From contig NZ_SCVC01000040.1 in NCBI RefSeq assembly GCF_004297405.1, positions 1-64,000 on the forward strand: a stretch of 64,000 nucleotides of DNA, in the 5' to 3' direction. Source of the stretch: Reyranella sp. (lineage in GTDB: Bacteria; Pseudomonadota; Alphaproteobacteria; Reyranellales; Reyranellaceae). Of the stretch, positions 15,403-25,765 are shown one piece after another (positions within the stretch are counted from its first letter, which is position 1; every line of letters starts with the position of its first letter). The notes under the pieces were generated by a model. That model searched no databases, was not told where the DNA came from, and saw nothing but the letters and a program-made list of their open reading frames with translations. A program made the translations under genes and the position numbers.

Positions 15403-17189
15403 AACTGCTCCTCGGAGAGCACAAAGACCGTGCGGCCGGCGGCCTTGAGCGGCCCCAGCTGCGCCAGCGCCGGTGGCAGCATGACTTCGGCATAGAAACG
15501 GGCTGTGACCAGCTTGGCTTCGAGGAAGGCTGGATCGCCGTCACGGGCTGCGAGCTTCGTCTGGGCGACGAGGGCGCTCTTGGCCAGCAGCCAGCCCCCC
15601 AGCGCTGTGCCGGCCAGTCGCAGGAAGGGTACAGAGCCCGCCAGCGCATTGACCAGCTCGGCCTTCACCGACTGCGCCACCCACTTGGTAGCATCCTCCA
15701 GCGCGTCCGCGGCTGATGACAGGCCGACGGCAATGGCCGCCAGATCGTCCCCCGGCGCCGCCTCCAGCTCCTTCACCTGGGCCCGCATCTCTGCGACCAG
15801 GCCGAGCATCGTCTCGCCGCCATCCTTGGCTATCTTGCGCCCGACTAGATCTCGCGCCTGGATGCCGTTGGTTCCTTCGTAGATCGGCAGGATGCGGGCA
15901 TCGCGCAGGTGCTGGGCCGCACCGGTCTCTTCGATGAAGCCCATGCCGCCATGGACCTGCACGCCGGTCGAAGCGATCTCGTTGCCGAGGTCGGTGAACC
16001 AGGCCTTCACGATCGGGATCAACAGGTCGACGCGGTCCTGCGTCTTGCGCGCCGTCTCCTTGTCCGGGTGCTTCAGCGCACCGTCGATGCCGGCGGCCGT
16101 GTAGTAGCCCAGCGCCCGCATCGCCTCGATCTGAGCCCGCATGGACATCAGCATGCGCCGGACGTCGGGATGATGGACGATCGATACCGGCTGCGGCTGG
16201 GGGCTGCCGTCATCCTTGGATTGCACACGGGTGCGGGCGAAGGCGGCCGCCTGCTGATAGGCCCGCTCGGCGATCGCCAACCCCTGGACGCCGACCGAGA
16301 GCCGGGCGTTGTTCATCATGGTGAACATGTAGGAGAGGCCGCGGCCTTCCTCACCGACCAGATAGCCCACCGCGCCGCCATCGTCTCCGAAGGACATCAC
16401 GCAGGTCGGGCTGCCGTGGATGCCGAGCTTGTGCTCCAGCGACACGCAGCGCAGGTCGTTACGCTTCCCAGGCTTGCCGTCGGCATCGACGAGGAACTTC
16501 GGCACGATGAACAGCGAGATGCCGCGCACACCTGCAGGCGCATCCGGCGTACGTGCCAGGACGAGATGGACGATGTTCTCGGCCATATCGTGCTCACCGT
16601 AGGTGATGAAGATCTTCTGGCCGGTCACGAGATAGTGGTCGCCACTCTTCACGGCGCGGCTCTTGAGCTGGCCGAGGTCGGAACCCGCCTGGGGCTCCGT
16701 GAGGTTCATCGTGCCGGTCCATTCGCCCGAGATCATCTTGGGCAGATAGGCGGCCTTCTGCTGCTCTGAGCCGTGATGGTGGATGGCGTCGATCGCCCCC
16801 TGGTTCAGCAGCAGCACGAGGCCGAAGCCCATGTTCGCCGCCTGCCACATCTCCTGTACCGTCGTGGCGAGCAGCCAGGGCATGCCTTGGCCGCCGAATG
16901 CCGGATCGAAGGGCAGGGAGTTCCAGCCGCCTTCGACGAATTCCTTGTAGATGCCAGCAAATCCGGGGGCGGTGCGGACCACGCCATTCTCGAGCTTGGC
17001 GCCGACCTTGTCGCCGTCGCGATTGAGCGGCGCCAGGCCATTGCCGGCGAGCTTGGCGGCTTCCTCGAGCACGGCGTCGATCGTATCGTCGGTCGCATGC
17101 TCATAGCCCGGCAAGGCCGCGACACCGGCAAGACCGGCCACCTCGCGCAGCGCGAAACGCATGTCGGCCAATGGGGCTGTATAAGTCAT
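15399..17189 (-). CDS. Acyl-CoA dehydrogenase, large C-terminal-extended type
   Basis: 596 residues from ATG 17189, chosen because GGAGGAG lies 5 nt upstream. Flavoprotein that introduces the alpha-beta double bond into an acyl-CoA. Middle-domain motifs NLTEPQAGSDLGQLKSRAVK (in part) and QKIFITYGEHD bind FAD and substrate; VQVHGGMGFIEETGAAQHLRDARILPIYEGTNGIQ (in part) is the C-terminal signature. The length (about 600 rather than 380) matches the DmdC-like group with an extra C-terminal domain, some of which act on methylmercaptopropionyl-CoA. Substrate here is unknown. Shares a 4-nt overlap with the P450. Confidence 0.92.
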   Translation of the reverse strand: MTYTAPLADMRFALREVAGLAGVAALPGYEHATDDTIDAVLEEAAKLAGNGLAPLNRDGDKVGAKLENGVVRTAPGFAGIYKEFVEGGWNSLPFDPAFGGQGMPWLLATTVQEMWQAANMGFGLVLLLNQGAIDAIHHHGSEQQKAAYLPKMISGEWTGTMNLTEPQAGSDLGQLKSRAVKSGDHYLVTGQKIFITYGEHDMAENIVHLVLARTPDAPAGVRGISLFIVPKFLVDADGKPGKRNDLRCVSLEHKLGIHGSPTCVMSFGDDGGAVGYLVGEEGRGLSYMFTMMNNARLSVGVQGLAIAERAYQQAAAFARTRVQSKDDGSPQPQPVSIVHHPDVRRMLMSMRAQIEAMRALGYYTAAGIDGALKHPDKETARKTQDRVDLLIPIVKAWFTDLGNEIASTGVQVHGGMGFIEETGAAQHLRDARILPIYEGTNGIQARDLVGRKIAKDGGETMLGLVAEMRAQVKELEAAPGDDLAAIAVGLSSAADALEDATKWVAQSVKAELVNALAGSVPFLRLAGTALGGWLLAKSALVAQTKLAARDGDPAFLEAKLVTARFYAEVMLPPALAQLGPLKAAGRTVFVLSEEQF

Positions 17190-17221
17190 GTGTACTCCTC
17201 CGGGCCGCAATATGCCGCGAT

Positions 17222-17240
17222 CGGTCGCTTTTGGCGACCG
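17222..17240. repeat. Inverted repeat in the divergent promoter region
   Basis: CGGTCGC (17222-17228) and GCGACCG (17234-17240) flank TTTTG in the 73-nt space between the acyl-CoA dehydrogenase (-) and the enoyl-CoA hydratase-family gene (+). It could be an operator shared by both genes or a leader hairpin. No regulator is encoded next to it. Confidence 0.35.
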
Positions 17241-17262
17241 GCTCGGCTATTTTGGAACCAAC

Positions 17263-18033
17263 ATGACCGCTTCAGTATTGCTTGCCATCGATGGTCCTCG
17301 CGCGACCATTACCCTCAACGACCCAGCCAAGCACAATCGTCTCGATCCGGCCGGGCTGCGACTCCTGCGGGAGGCAGTCGATAAGGCCGACGCCGATCCG
17401 AACATCCGTGTCACGGTGATCACCGGCGCCGGCGATAAGACCTTCTGCTCTGGCTACGACCTGGGCTCGATCCCGGCCGGCGAGCGCCGCGACGAAGGCA
17501 GCGACGACAGCTTCGAGAAGGTCATGGACCGGATCGAGGCCATGCGCATGCCGACGCTCTGTGCGCTGAACGGCGGTGTCTATGGCGGCGCCACCGACCT
17601 GGCGCTGGCCTGCGACTTCCGTCTGGGCGTCAAGGGAATGCGCTTCTTCATGCCGGCCGCGCGCTTTGGCCTGCACTACTATCCGAGCGGGCTGCGCCGC
17701 TACACGCAGAAGGTGAGCCCGAGCTTCGCCAAGCGCGCCTTCCTGCTGTCGGAGGATTTCCACGACGCCGAGCTGCTGGCCGTGGGCTATCTCGACTGGC
17801 TGGTCGAACGCGCCGAATTCAAGGACAAGGTGGACGAGAAGGCGGCCCGGCTCGCGAACCTGGCGCCGCTGTCCATGGCGGGCATGAAGCGAGCCATCGA
17901 ACAGTTCGCCCAGGCGTCACCCGATGTCCCCTCGATCCGCCAAAGCGCCAAGGTCTGTGCGACGTCGGAAGATCTGCGTGAAGGTCTTGCCGCCCTCAGC
18001 GAACGCCGGGCTCCAGCCTTCAAGGGCCGCTAG
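17263..18033 (+). CDS. Enoyl-CoA hydratase/isomerase family protein
   Basis: 256 residues from ATG 17263 (TASVLLAIDGPRATITLNDP). Crotonase fold: the oxyanion-hole segments are visible at DKTFCSGYDLGSI and ALNGGVYGGATDLALACDFR. The two catalytic Glu of classical hydratases are not at their usual places; the first position reads GGATDLAL instead of GGGxELAM, and the second region is FGLHYYPSGLRRY. A reaction other than simple hydration (isomerase, hydrolase or decarboxylase type) is therefore possible. Divergent from the acyl-CoA dehydrogenase, which suggests a shared CoA-ester pathway. Confidence 0.88.
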   Translation: MTASVLLAIDGPRATITLNDPAKHNRLDPAGLRLLREAVDKADADPNIRVTVITGAGDKTFCSGYDLGSIPAGERRDEGSDDSFEKVMDRIEAMRMPTLCALNGGVYGGATDLALACDFRLGVKGMRFFMPAARFGLHYYPSGLRRYTQKVSPSFAKRAFLLSEDFHDAELLAVGYLDWLVERAEFKDKVDEKAARLANLAPLSMAGMKRAIEQFAQASPDVPSIRQSAKVCATSEDLREGLAALSERRAPAFKGR

Positions 18034-18056
18034 CCAGCGGAGTCGGGGAGCGACAG

Positions 18057-18090
18057 TTGCCGAAAGCATGCACAGGTTCGGCAATTTGTC
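18057..18090 (+). terminator. Probable intrinsic terminator after the hydratase-family gene
   Basis: TTGCCGAA (18057-18064) pairs with TTCGGCAA (18077-18084), a perfect 8-bp stem with a 12-nt loop, followed by TTTGTCGTTTT. It lies 23 nt after the upstream stop and before the cyclase gene. The large loop contains GCATGC, so a regulatory role is also possible. Confidence 0.55.
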
Positions 18091-18208
18091 GTTTTGGAGG
18101 CATTTGGCCCCTTAATCTTTGTGACGATCGCCAATGTTTCTCCCAGGTTAGTGAAGTATCTTGCCCTCCGGTGCGAAACCGAGATATGGCCGCTCACTCA
18201 AAGACATC

Positions 18209-19090
18209 ATGCAACGCCGCTTAGCCGCTATCGTCCACGCCGACCTCGCCGGATTCACCCGGATGATGGAAGGGGCCGAGACCCGCACCTTCCGCCACCT
18301 CAAGTCAGCCCAGATCGAGGTTTGGCGTCCGGCGATCGACGTCGGTCGCGGCCGCCTGGTCGGCACGGCGGGTGACGCCATGCTGGCTGAGTTCGGCTCG
18401 GCCGTCTCGGCCGTGGGCGCCGCCATCGACATCCAGGAGCGCATGGCGCGCTTCAACGAGGCGTTGAACGAAGAACAGCGCATGCTGTTCCGTATCGGCG
18501 TGCACCTCGGCGAAGTGATCATCGACGACGAAGACCAGAACATCTTCGGCGACGGCGTCAATCTCGCGGCCCGTATTCAGGCGATCGCCGAGCCCGGCGG
18601 CATTGCCGTGTCGCGTGCTGTTCGCGATTTGGTGGAGTTGCGGGTCGAATACGCCTTCCATGACGGCGGTGAGCACCAGCTCAAGAACGTAAGCCGCTCC
18701 GTACAGGTGTTCCATGTGCGGCCAGCGCGACAGGCGCCCGGTACGACGACGCGCATGGTCCCGCAGATCACGCTGCGCTTCGAGGGGCCCGACTCCGCGG
18801 GCCGCAAGCATCTCTTCGAAGTGGCGATGGAGAAGCTGGTCGGTCAGCCGCAGGGCCTGTTCATCGGCCGCGCCGCTGATCAGTGCGAACTCGTCGTGCC
18901 GCATCCTACCGTCTCACGCCGGCACGCCAAACTCACCCTCGCCGGCGAGGCGCTGCAGGTCGAGGACCTGGGCTCGACCAACGGTACTGCGGTGAATGGC
19001 ATCGCGCTCAAGGCTGGCGCACCGGTAGCCCTGCAAGCCGGCTCCAAGTTACGGCTCGGCGATGTCGAGCTGGTCATCCAGCATATCTAG
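18209..19090 (+). CDS. Class III adenylate/guanylate cyclase with C-terminal FHA domain
   Basis: 293 residues from ATG 18209 (QRRLAAIVHADLAGF); a TTG at 18161 in frame would add 16 residues of non-conserved sequence. The cyclase domain keeps both metal-binding Asp (D12 in HADLAGF and D56 in GTAGDAML) and the transition-state pair N118/R122 in GDGVNLAARIQ, so it should make a cyclic nucleotide. Residues about 205-290 are an FHA domain (LFIGRAADQCELVV, TVSRRHAKL, DLGSTNGTAVNG) that binds phosphothreonine. The adjacent Ser/Thr kinase 15 nt downstream is the obvious partner. Cytoplasmic; no membrane segment. Confidence 0.93.
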   Translation: MQRRLAAIVHADLAGFTRMMEGAETRTFRHLKSAQIEVWRPAIDVGRGRLVGTAGDAMLAEFGSAVSAVGAAIDIQERMARFNEALNEEQRMLFRIGVHLGEVIIDDEDQNIFGDGVNLAARIQAIAEPGGIAVSRAVRDLVELRVEYAFHDGGEHQLKNVSRSVQVFHVRPARQAPGTTTRMVPQITLRFEGPDSAGRKHLFEVAMEKLVGQPQGLFIGRAADQCELVVPHPTVSRRHAKLTLAGEALQVEDLGSTNGTAVNGIALKAGAPVALQAGSKLRLGDVELVIQHI

Positions 19091-19105
19091 CTGGATCCTG
19101 CCACC

Positions 19106-20985
<1,880 letters not shown>

Positions 20986-20989
<4 letters not shown>

Positions 20990-21540
20990 CTGCCTTGACT
21001 GCCGATACAGCAGCTCGCTCGTTCAGAAGAATCGCGGTTCGCGTTGTCGGCATGATCGCCGCCCTCGGCCTCGCCACCGGTTGCATGTCCGACGACCAGG
21101 GCCGGCCGTCGAACCAGGCGACGGGCACCGTCGTCGGCGCAGCGCTGGGTGGCGTAGTGGGCGGTCTCGCCTTCGGTTCGGTCGGCGGTGTCGTCGGCGG
21201 AGCGCTGATCGGCGGCCTGGCCGGCAATCTCGTCGGCAGGGCCCTGGACGACCAGGAGCGCCGCCGCCTCGCCGAGGCGACGCAGAATGCCTTCGTCTCC
21301 GAGACCAACGTGCCGACCACCTACACGGTCGAGCCGACCAAGACCTCGTCCTCCTCATCGACGTCGGCGCCGCCGACCATCGTGGCCGCCAAGCCGGTTG
21401 CTCCGGCCTCGACGCGCGCCGATGGCAGCACCTGCCGGCCGATCGAGCTGACGGCGACCAAGAACGGTCAGACCACCACCGAGACCACGACTTTCTGCAA
21501 GTCGGCGGGCTCGCAGGAGCTGAAGCCCGTCTCCGTCTGA
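20986..21540 (+). CDS. Glycine-zipper outer-membrane lipoprotein
   Basis: 184 residues from ATG 20986. The alternative ATG at 20977 directly abuts GGAG and is too close to be used; from 20986 the spacing is 9 nt. The N-terminus has a basic stretch, a hydrophobic core (IAVRVVGMIAALGLATGC) and a lipobox-like ATGC with Cys near residue 28. Residues about 45-85 are a Gly-rich double segment (GTVVGAALGGVVGGLAFGSV, then GGALIGGLAGNLVGRALD) like the 17-kDa antigen/glycine-zipper family. The tail is Ser/Thr-rich with two Cys (STCRPIE, TTFCKSAG). Third gene of the cyclase-kinase operon; an envelope partner of the kinase is an inference. Confidence 0.85.
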
Positions 21541-21557
21541 TAGAGCACAGTTGAACG

Positions 21558-21598
21558 AAACGGCCGGCGGTTTCTGATCGCCGGCCGTTTCCATTTCA
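21558..21598 (+). terminator. Intrinsic terminator of the cyclase-kinase-lipoprotein operon
   Basis: AAACGGCCGGCG (21558-21569) pairs perfectly with CGCCGGCCGTTT (21579-21590), a 12-bp stem with a 9-nt loop, followed by CCATTT. Strong hairpin with a modest T tract, 17 nt after the lipoprotein stop. Confidence 0.85.
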
Positions 21599-21665
21599 GG
21601 TATCGGCCTCTCGACGCTGGCGGGGGCGACACAACTCCGACATGTTTGCGGGCGAGGAGTGGGAA

Positions 21666-22532
21666 ATGGCAGGCAATCCGAAGGCAGCGAAGCTCAGGGC
21701 ACTTCTGACGCAGGGTGAGTTTATCCTGGCGCCCGGTATTTATGACGGCATCTCTGCGCGCGTCGCCGATCGCATGGGCTTTCCGGCGCTCTATATGACA
21801 GGCTATGGCGCTACGGCCTCGATGCTGGGCCTGCCCGATGCCGGGCTCGCGACCTATTCGGATATGGTGGGCCGCGCCGAGATGATCTGCTCCGTGGTGG
21901 AAACGCCGCTGATCGCCGACGCCGATACCGGATATGGCGGGCTGCTGAATGTGCAGCGCACGATCCGCGGCTACGAAGCCGCGGGCGTTGCCGCAATCCA
22001 GATCGAAGATCAGGAGATGCCCAAGAAGTGCGGCCATACGCCGGGCCGGCGAGTCGTTCCAGCCGAGGAGATGGCGCTCAAGATCAAGGTCGCTTCCGAC
22101 GCACGCCGTCACGAGGAAACGTTGATCGTGGCGCGCACCGATGCCCGCACCGCCCATGGGCTCGACGAAGCGCTGCGCCGCGCGCGGCTCTACGAAGAAG
22201 CCGGCGCCGATGTGATCTTCGTCGAGTCACCGGAGTCCGAGGCCGAGCTCGAGCGGATCGGCCGCGAAGTCACCAAGCCGCTGCTGGCCAACATGGTCGA
22301 GTTCGGCAAGACGCCGCGGGTCGAGGTCGATCGGCTGAAGAAGTGGGGCTTCGACCTCGCGATCTATCCCGGCCTGGGTTTCAGTGTCGCCGCCGAGGCG
22401 ATGCGGCTTGCCTGGACGCATCTCAAGGATCGCGGCACCAGCAACGGTGTCGAGGTCCCGCAGTATCGTGACATGCACGAGCTGATGGGCTTCGCCGAGG
22501 TCTGGGATTTCGAGAAGCGCTGGGCGACATGA
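21666..22532 (+). CDS. Isocitrate lyase/PEP mutase superfamily lyase (methylisocitrate-lyase-like)
   Basis: 288 residues from ATG 21666, which has GAGGAG 6 nt upstream; the longer frame to 21642 is unlikely. The TIM-barrel signatures APGIYDGISARVADRMGF, TPLIADADTGYGG and the catalytic loop KKCGHTPGRRV are present. The active-site Cys in KKCGH marks C-C-bond lyases of this superfamily (2-methylisocitrate or 2,3-dimethylmalate lyase) rather than phosphonate mutases. No other methylcitrate-cycle gene is nearby, so the exact substrate stays open. Overlaps the next small gene by ATGA. Confidence 0.88.
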   Translation: MAGNPKAAKLRALLTQGEFILAPGIYDGISARVADRMGFPALYMTGYGATASMLGLPDAGLATYSDMVGRAEMICSVVETPLIADADTGYGGLLNVQRTIRGYEAAGVAAIQIEDQEMPKKCGHTPGRRVVPAEEMALKIKVASDARRHEETLIVARTDARTAHGLDEALRRARLYEEAGADVIFVESPESEAELERIGREVTKPLLANMVEFGKTPRVEVDRLKKWGFDLAIYPGLGFSVAAEAMRLAWTHLKDRGTSNGVEVPQYRDMHELMGFAEVWDFEKRWAT

Positions 22533-22822
22533 ACGGCAAGCAGTTCCTCGAGATGCTGTCACGCCTGCCGGCCCGCGTCTGGCTGCAGGCGATCCTCGCG
22601 CTGATCGGCTTCGTCATACTGGCGGTGCTGGGCTTTGCGGTGATCGCAGGCGTCGCCGCGGTCGTATTGATCGTGCTGCTGGGCTTCAAGGCCAAGACCT
22701 GGATCCTGAACCTGTTCCGCCGCCCGCCGCCGCCCGAGCCGCCGGCGCGTCAGGATCGCAAGGTGATCGACGTGCAGTACGAGATCGTCGATCGCAGCAA
22801 CGACCGGACGCCCCGGAACTAG
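22529..22822 (+). CDS. Small membrane protein of unknown function
   Basis: 97 residues, not recognised. Starts in an ATGA overlap with the lyase gene and so is probably translated with it. A hydrophobic stretch of about 37 residues (positions about 17-54, LQAILALIGFVILAVLGFAV, then VVLIVLLGF) can form one long or two short membrane segments. It is followed by a Pro-rich FRRPPPPEPPARQDRK and a hydrophilic tail VIDVQYEIVDRSNDR. Possibly an inner-membrane anchor. Confidence 0.75.
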   Translation: MNGKQFLEMLSRLPARVWLQAILALIGFVILAVLGFAVIAGVAAVVLIVLLGFKAKTWILNLFRRPPPPEPPARQDRKVIDVQYEIVDRSNDRTPRN

Positions 22823-22845
22823 AGCGTCACGGGGCGGCGCAGTCC

Positions 22846-24276
22846 TCAGAGCTGGAGGATCTTGCCCGGGTTCATCAGGTTCTGCGGATCGAGGGCGCGC
22901 TTGATGGTGCGCATCGTGTCGAGCTCGACTTTGCTGCGGTAGTGGGCGAGGTCCTCGACCTTGAGGCGGCCGATACCATGCTCGGCCGAGATCGAGCCAC
23001 CGTGGCTCACCACAAGGTCATAGACGGCACCGCTGATGGCGTGGTGGTAGGTCATGAACTGCGCCTTGTTCCAGCCCGGCGGCGACTGGCAATTGAAGTG
23101 CAGGTTGCCGTCACCGACATGGCCGAAGACCACAGGGCGGCAGTCGGGCAGGGCCTTCTTCATGGCGGCGAGGCCCTCCGCCATGAAACCGGCGATGCGG
23201 CTCACCGACACAGAGATGTCGTGCTTGATCGAGGGGCCTTCGCGCTTCTGGCCTTCCGAGTGGTTCTCGCGGATCGCCCAGAAGGCGCGTGCCTGCGCTT
23301 CGTTCTGGGCGAGCGCTGCATCGAACACGAGGCCCTTTTCCATCGCCTCGCCGAGATAGGCTTCCATCTTCTCGGCGAGCCCGGTCTCGTTGACGCCGGG
23401 CCGGCGCGCCCGTGTCGACGACCATTCGAGAAGCACGTACCAGTCGTACTTCTCCTGCAGGGGATCGGTGGAGCCCGGGATATGATCGAGCACGAAGTCG
23501 ATGCCCTGGCGTGCCATCAGCTCGCAGGAGGTGACGTTGTCTTCGGAGGCGGCGTGCGCACCACTCAGCAGCTCGACGGCAGCCTCCGGTGAGGGGACGG
23601 CGATCCAGGCCGTCGCGACATCCTTGGGCTTGGGCCAGAGCCTCAGCACCGCCCTGGTGATGATGCCCAGCGTGCCCTCTGCGCCGAGATAGAGATCGCG
23701 CAGGTCGTAGCCGGTATTGTCCTTCTTCAGCGCCCGTAGACCGTTCCAGACCTCGCCCTGCGGCGTCACGACTTCGATTCCCAGCACGAGCTGGCGCGCG
23801 TTGCCGTAATGCAGCACCTGCACGCCGCCGGCGTTGGTCGAGAGGTTGCCGCCGATGGTGCAGCTTCCCTCGGCGCCGAGGCTCAGGGGAAAGAGGCGGT
23901 CGTGCTGCGCGGCGGTCTCCTGGATGGTCTTCAGGATGACCCCGGCCTCGACGGTCATCGTGTAGCCGATCGTGTCGATATCGAGGATGCGGTTCATGCG
24001 GTTGAGCGACAGCACGATCTCGTGGCCGTCCTCGTGCGGCGTGCCGCCGCCCATCATGCCGGTGTTGCCGCCCTGGGGCACGATCGCGACCTTCTCGGCC
24101 GCACAGAGCTTCACGACGGCCGCCACCTCTTCGGTGGTGGCCGGCCGCACGATGGCCAGCGCCTTGCCGAGATAAGTCTCGCGCCAGTCGGTGAGATAGG
24201 GGTGCTTGCCGTCCTCGTCGAGGATGAGGCCCTTGTCGCTGACGATGGCCCGCAGGCGTTCGATAAGGTCGGTCAC
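22846..24276 (-). CDS. FAD-linked oxidase/dehydrogenase (D-2-hydroxyacid type), copy 2
   Basis: 476 residues from GTG 24276, which overlaps the stop of the paralogous upstream gene (GTGA). The FAD-binding domain shows VPQGGNTGMMGG and SLGAEGSCTIGGNLSTNAGG; the C-terminal domain shows FGHVGDGNLHFN and SISAEHGIG, ending NPGKILQL. These are the hallmarks of D-lactate, glycolate (GlcD) and D-2-hydroxyglutarate dehydrogenases, which oxidise 2-hydroxyacids to 2-oxoacids. The His/Glu-rich motifs that bind metal and substrate are intact. Closely related to the preceding gene, so a tandem duplication. Confidence 0.9.
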   Translation of the reverse strand: MTDLIERLRAIVSDKGLILDEDGKHPYLTDWRETYLGKALAIVRPATTEEVAAVVKLCAAEKVAIVPQGGNTGMMGGGTPHEDGHEIVLSLNRMNRILDIDTIGYTMTVEAGVILKTIQETAAQHDRLFPLSLGAEGSCTIGGNLSTNAGGVQVLHYGNARQLVLGIEVVTPQGEVWNGLRALKKDNTGYDLRDLYLGAEGTLGIITRAVLRLWPKPKDVATAWIAVPSPEAAVELLSGAHAASEDNVTSCELMARQGIDFVLDHIPGSTDPLQEKYDWYVLLEWSSTRARRPGVNETGLAEKMEAYLGEAMEKGLVFDAALAQNEAQARAFWAIRENHSEGQKREGPSIKHDISVSVSRIAGFMAEGLAAMKKALPDCRPVVFGHVGDGNLHFNCQSPPGWNKAQFMTYHHAISGAVYDLVVSHGGSISAEHGIGRLKVEDLAHYRSKVELDTMRTIKRALDPQNLMNPGKILQL

Positions 24277-25742
24277 AGTCGCAGGATCTTGCCAGGGTTC
24301 ATGATGTTCTTCGGATCGAGCGCGCGCTTGATGGAGCGCATCGTGTCGAGTTCGATCTTGGACCGATAGTGCGCCAGCTCGTCGATCTTCTCGATGCCGA
24401 TACCGTGCTCGGCCGAAATAGAACCCGCCATGTCGCGGACCAGATCGTTCACGCCGCGCGTGATGGCCGGGGAATACTGGTGCAGCGTCTGGCGGTCCAT
24501 GCCCACCGGCCCCATGAAGGAGAAGTGCAGGTTGCCGTCGCCGATATGGCCGAGCGGATAGGGACGGATCGACGGCAGGACGTCGTAGGCCGCCTTGATG
24601 CCCTTCTCGATGAAGTCGGGGATCTTGGAGATCGAGACCGAGATGTCGTAGCTGAGGCCGGGACCTTCGGCGCGCGATGCCGGCGCCACCGACTCGCGGA
24701 TCACCCACATGTTACGCGACTGCGCTTCGTTCTGGGCGATCACAGCATCGAGGACGCGGCCGGTCTCCATTTGGTCGGCGAGGAACTGCTCCATCTTCTC
24801 AGACATGCCCTCGGCGCCATCGGCCTTGGGCCGCGACGAGGACCATTCGAGCAGCAGGAACCAGGGCGTATCGGCCTTGAGCGGGTCCTGTGTACCTGGG
24901 ATGTGGCGCAGCACCATGTCGGTGCAGGCGCGGCTCATCAGTTCGCAGGAGCCGACATTGTCCTCTGACGCGGCATGCGCTTCCGACAGGATCTCGATGG
25001 CGGCCTGCGGATCGCGAATGGCGAGCCAGGCCGTTGCCACGTCCTTGGGCGCAGGCCAGAGCTTCAGCACCGCTTTGGTGATGATTCCCAGCGTGCCTTC
25101 GGCACCCATGAACAGGTGCTTGAGGTCGTAGCCGGTATTGTCCTTCTTGAGCGCACGCAGGCCGTTCCAGATGTCGCCGTTCGGCAGCACGACCTCGAGG
25201 CCCATTACCAGATTGCGCGCATTGCCGTAGCGCAGCACCTGCACGCCCCCCGCGTTGGTCGAGAGATTGCCGCCGATCATGCACGAACCCTGGGCGCCGA
25301 GGCTGAGCGGTAGGAAGCGGTCGTGGCTGGCTGCCGTCTCCTGCAGGGTCTGCAGGATGCAGCCGGCTTCGACGGTCATCGAATAACCGACCGGGTCGAC
25401 GTTCAGGACCTTGTTCATGCGGCCGACCGACAGGACGATGCCGGTGTGCGAGGGATAGGGCGTGGCGCCGCCCATCAGGCCGGTGTTACCGGCCTGCGGC
25501 ACGATGGCGATGCCGTTGTCGTGGCACAGCTTCACGACCTTGGAGACTTCCTCGACGTTTGCCGGCCGCACCACCACGGCGGCATTGCCCACGATCGAGC
25601 CGCGCCAGTCGGTGACGAAGGGTTGCTTGCCCGGTTCGTCCTGAATCAACCCCTTGTCGCCGACGATGGCGCGCAGCGCCTCCAGAAGGGCAGGAGTGAC
25701 CGGCACGGTCGGAATCACAGGCGCAAGAACGGTATCGGGCAT
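24273..25742 (-). CDS. FAD-linked oxidase/dehydrogenase (D-2-hydroxyacid type), copy 1
   Basis: 489 residues from ATG 25742, preceded by GAGAGGAAAC. Same two-domain layout as its neighbour: VPQAGNTGLMGG, LSLGAQGSCMIGGNLSTNAG, GHIGDGNLHFSF, SISAEHGIGIEKI and the end NPKNIMNPGKILRL (in part). Long stretches match copy 2 residue for residue (for example NGLRALKKDNTGYDL), so the pair arose by duplication. A short Pro/Val-rich N-terminal extension (about 15 residues) is unique to this copy. Same operon as Sua5, 23 nt downstream of it. Confidence 0.9.
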   Translation of the reverse strand: MPDTVLAPVIPTVPVTPALLEALRAIVGDKGLIQDEPGKQPFVTDWRGSIVGNAAVVVRPANVEEVSKVVKLCHDNGIAIVPQAGNTGLMGGATPYPSHTGIVLSVGRMNKVLNVDPVGYSMTVEAGCILQTLQETAASHDRFLPLSLGAQGSCMIGGNLSTNAGGVQVLRYGNARNLVMGLEVVLPNGDIWNGLRALKKDNTGYDLKHLFMGAEGTLGIITKAVLKLWPAPKDVATAWLAIRDPQAAIEILSEAHAASEDNVGSCELMSRACTDMVLRHIPGTQDPLKADTPWFLLLEWSSSRPKADGAEGMSEKMEQFLADQMETGRVLDAVIAQNEAQSRNMWVIRESVAPASRAEGPGLSYDISVSISKIPDFIEKGIKAAYDVLPSIRPYPLGHIGDGNLHFSFMGPVGMDRQTLHQYSPAITRGVNDLVRDMAGSISAEHGIGIEKIDELAHYRSKIELDTMRSIKRALDPKNIMNPGKILRL

Positions 25743-25765
25743 TGTTTCCTCTCGTTTGCCGCAGA

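Noticed and set aside
14732..15649. 305-codon minus-strand frame across P450 and acyl-CoA dehydrogenase
   Set aside because: Out of frame with both real genes, Arg/Pro/Ser-rich and without motifs.
24277..24708. N-terminal extension of FAD oxidase copy 2
   Set aside because: The open frame reaches back into copy 1, but family alignment, length and the GTGA overlap place the start at 24276.
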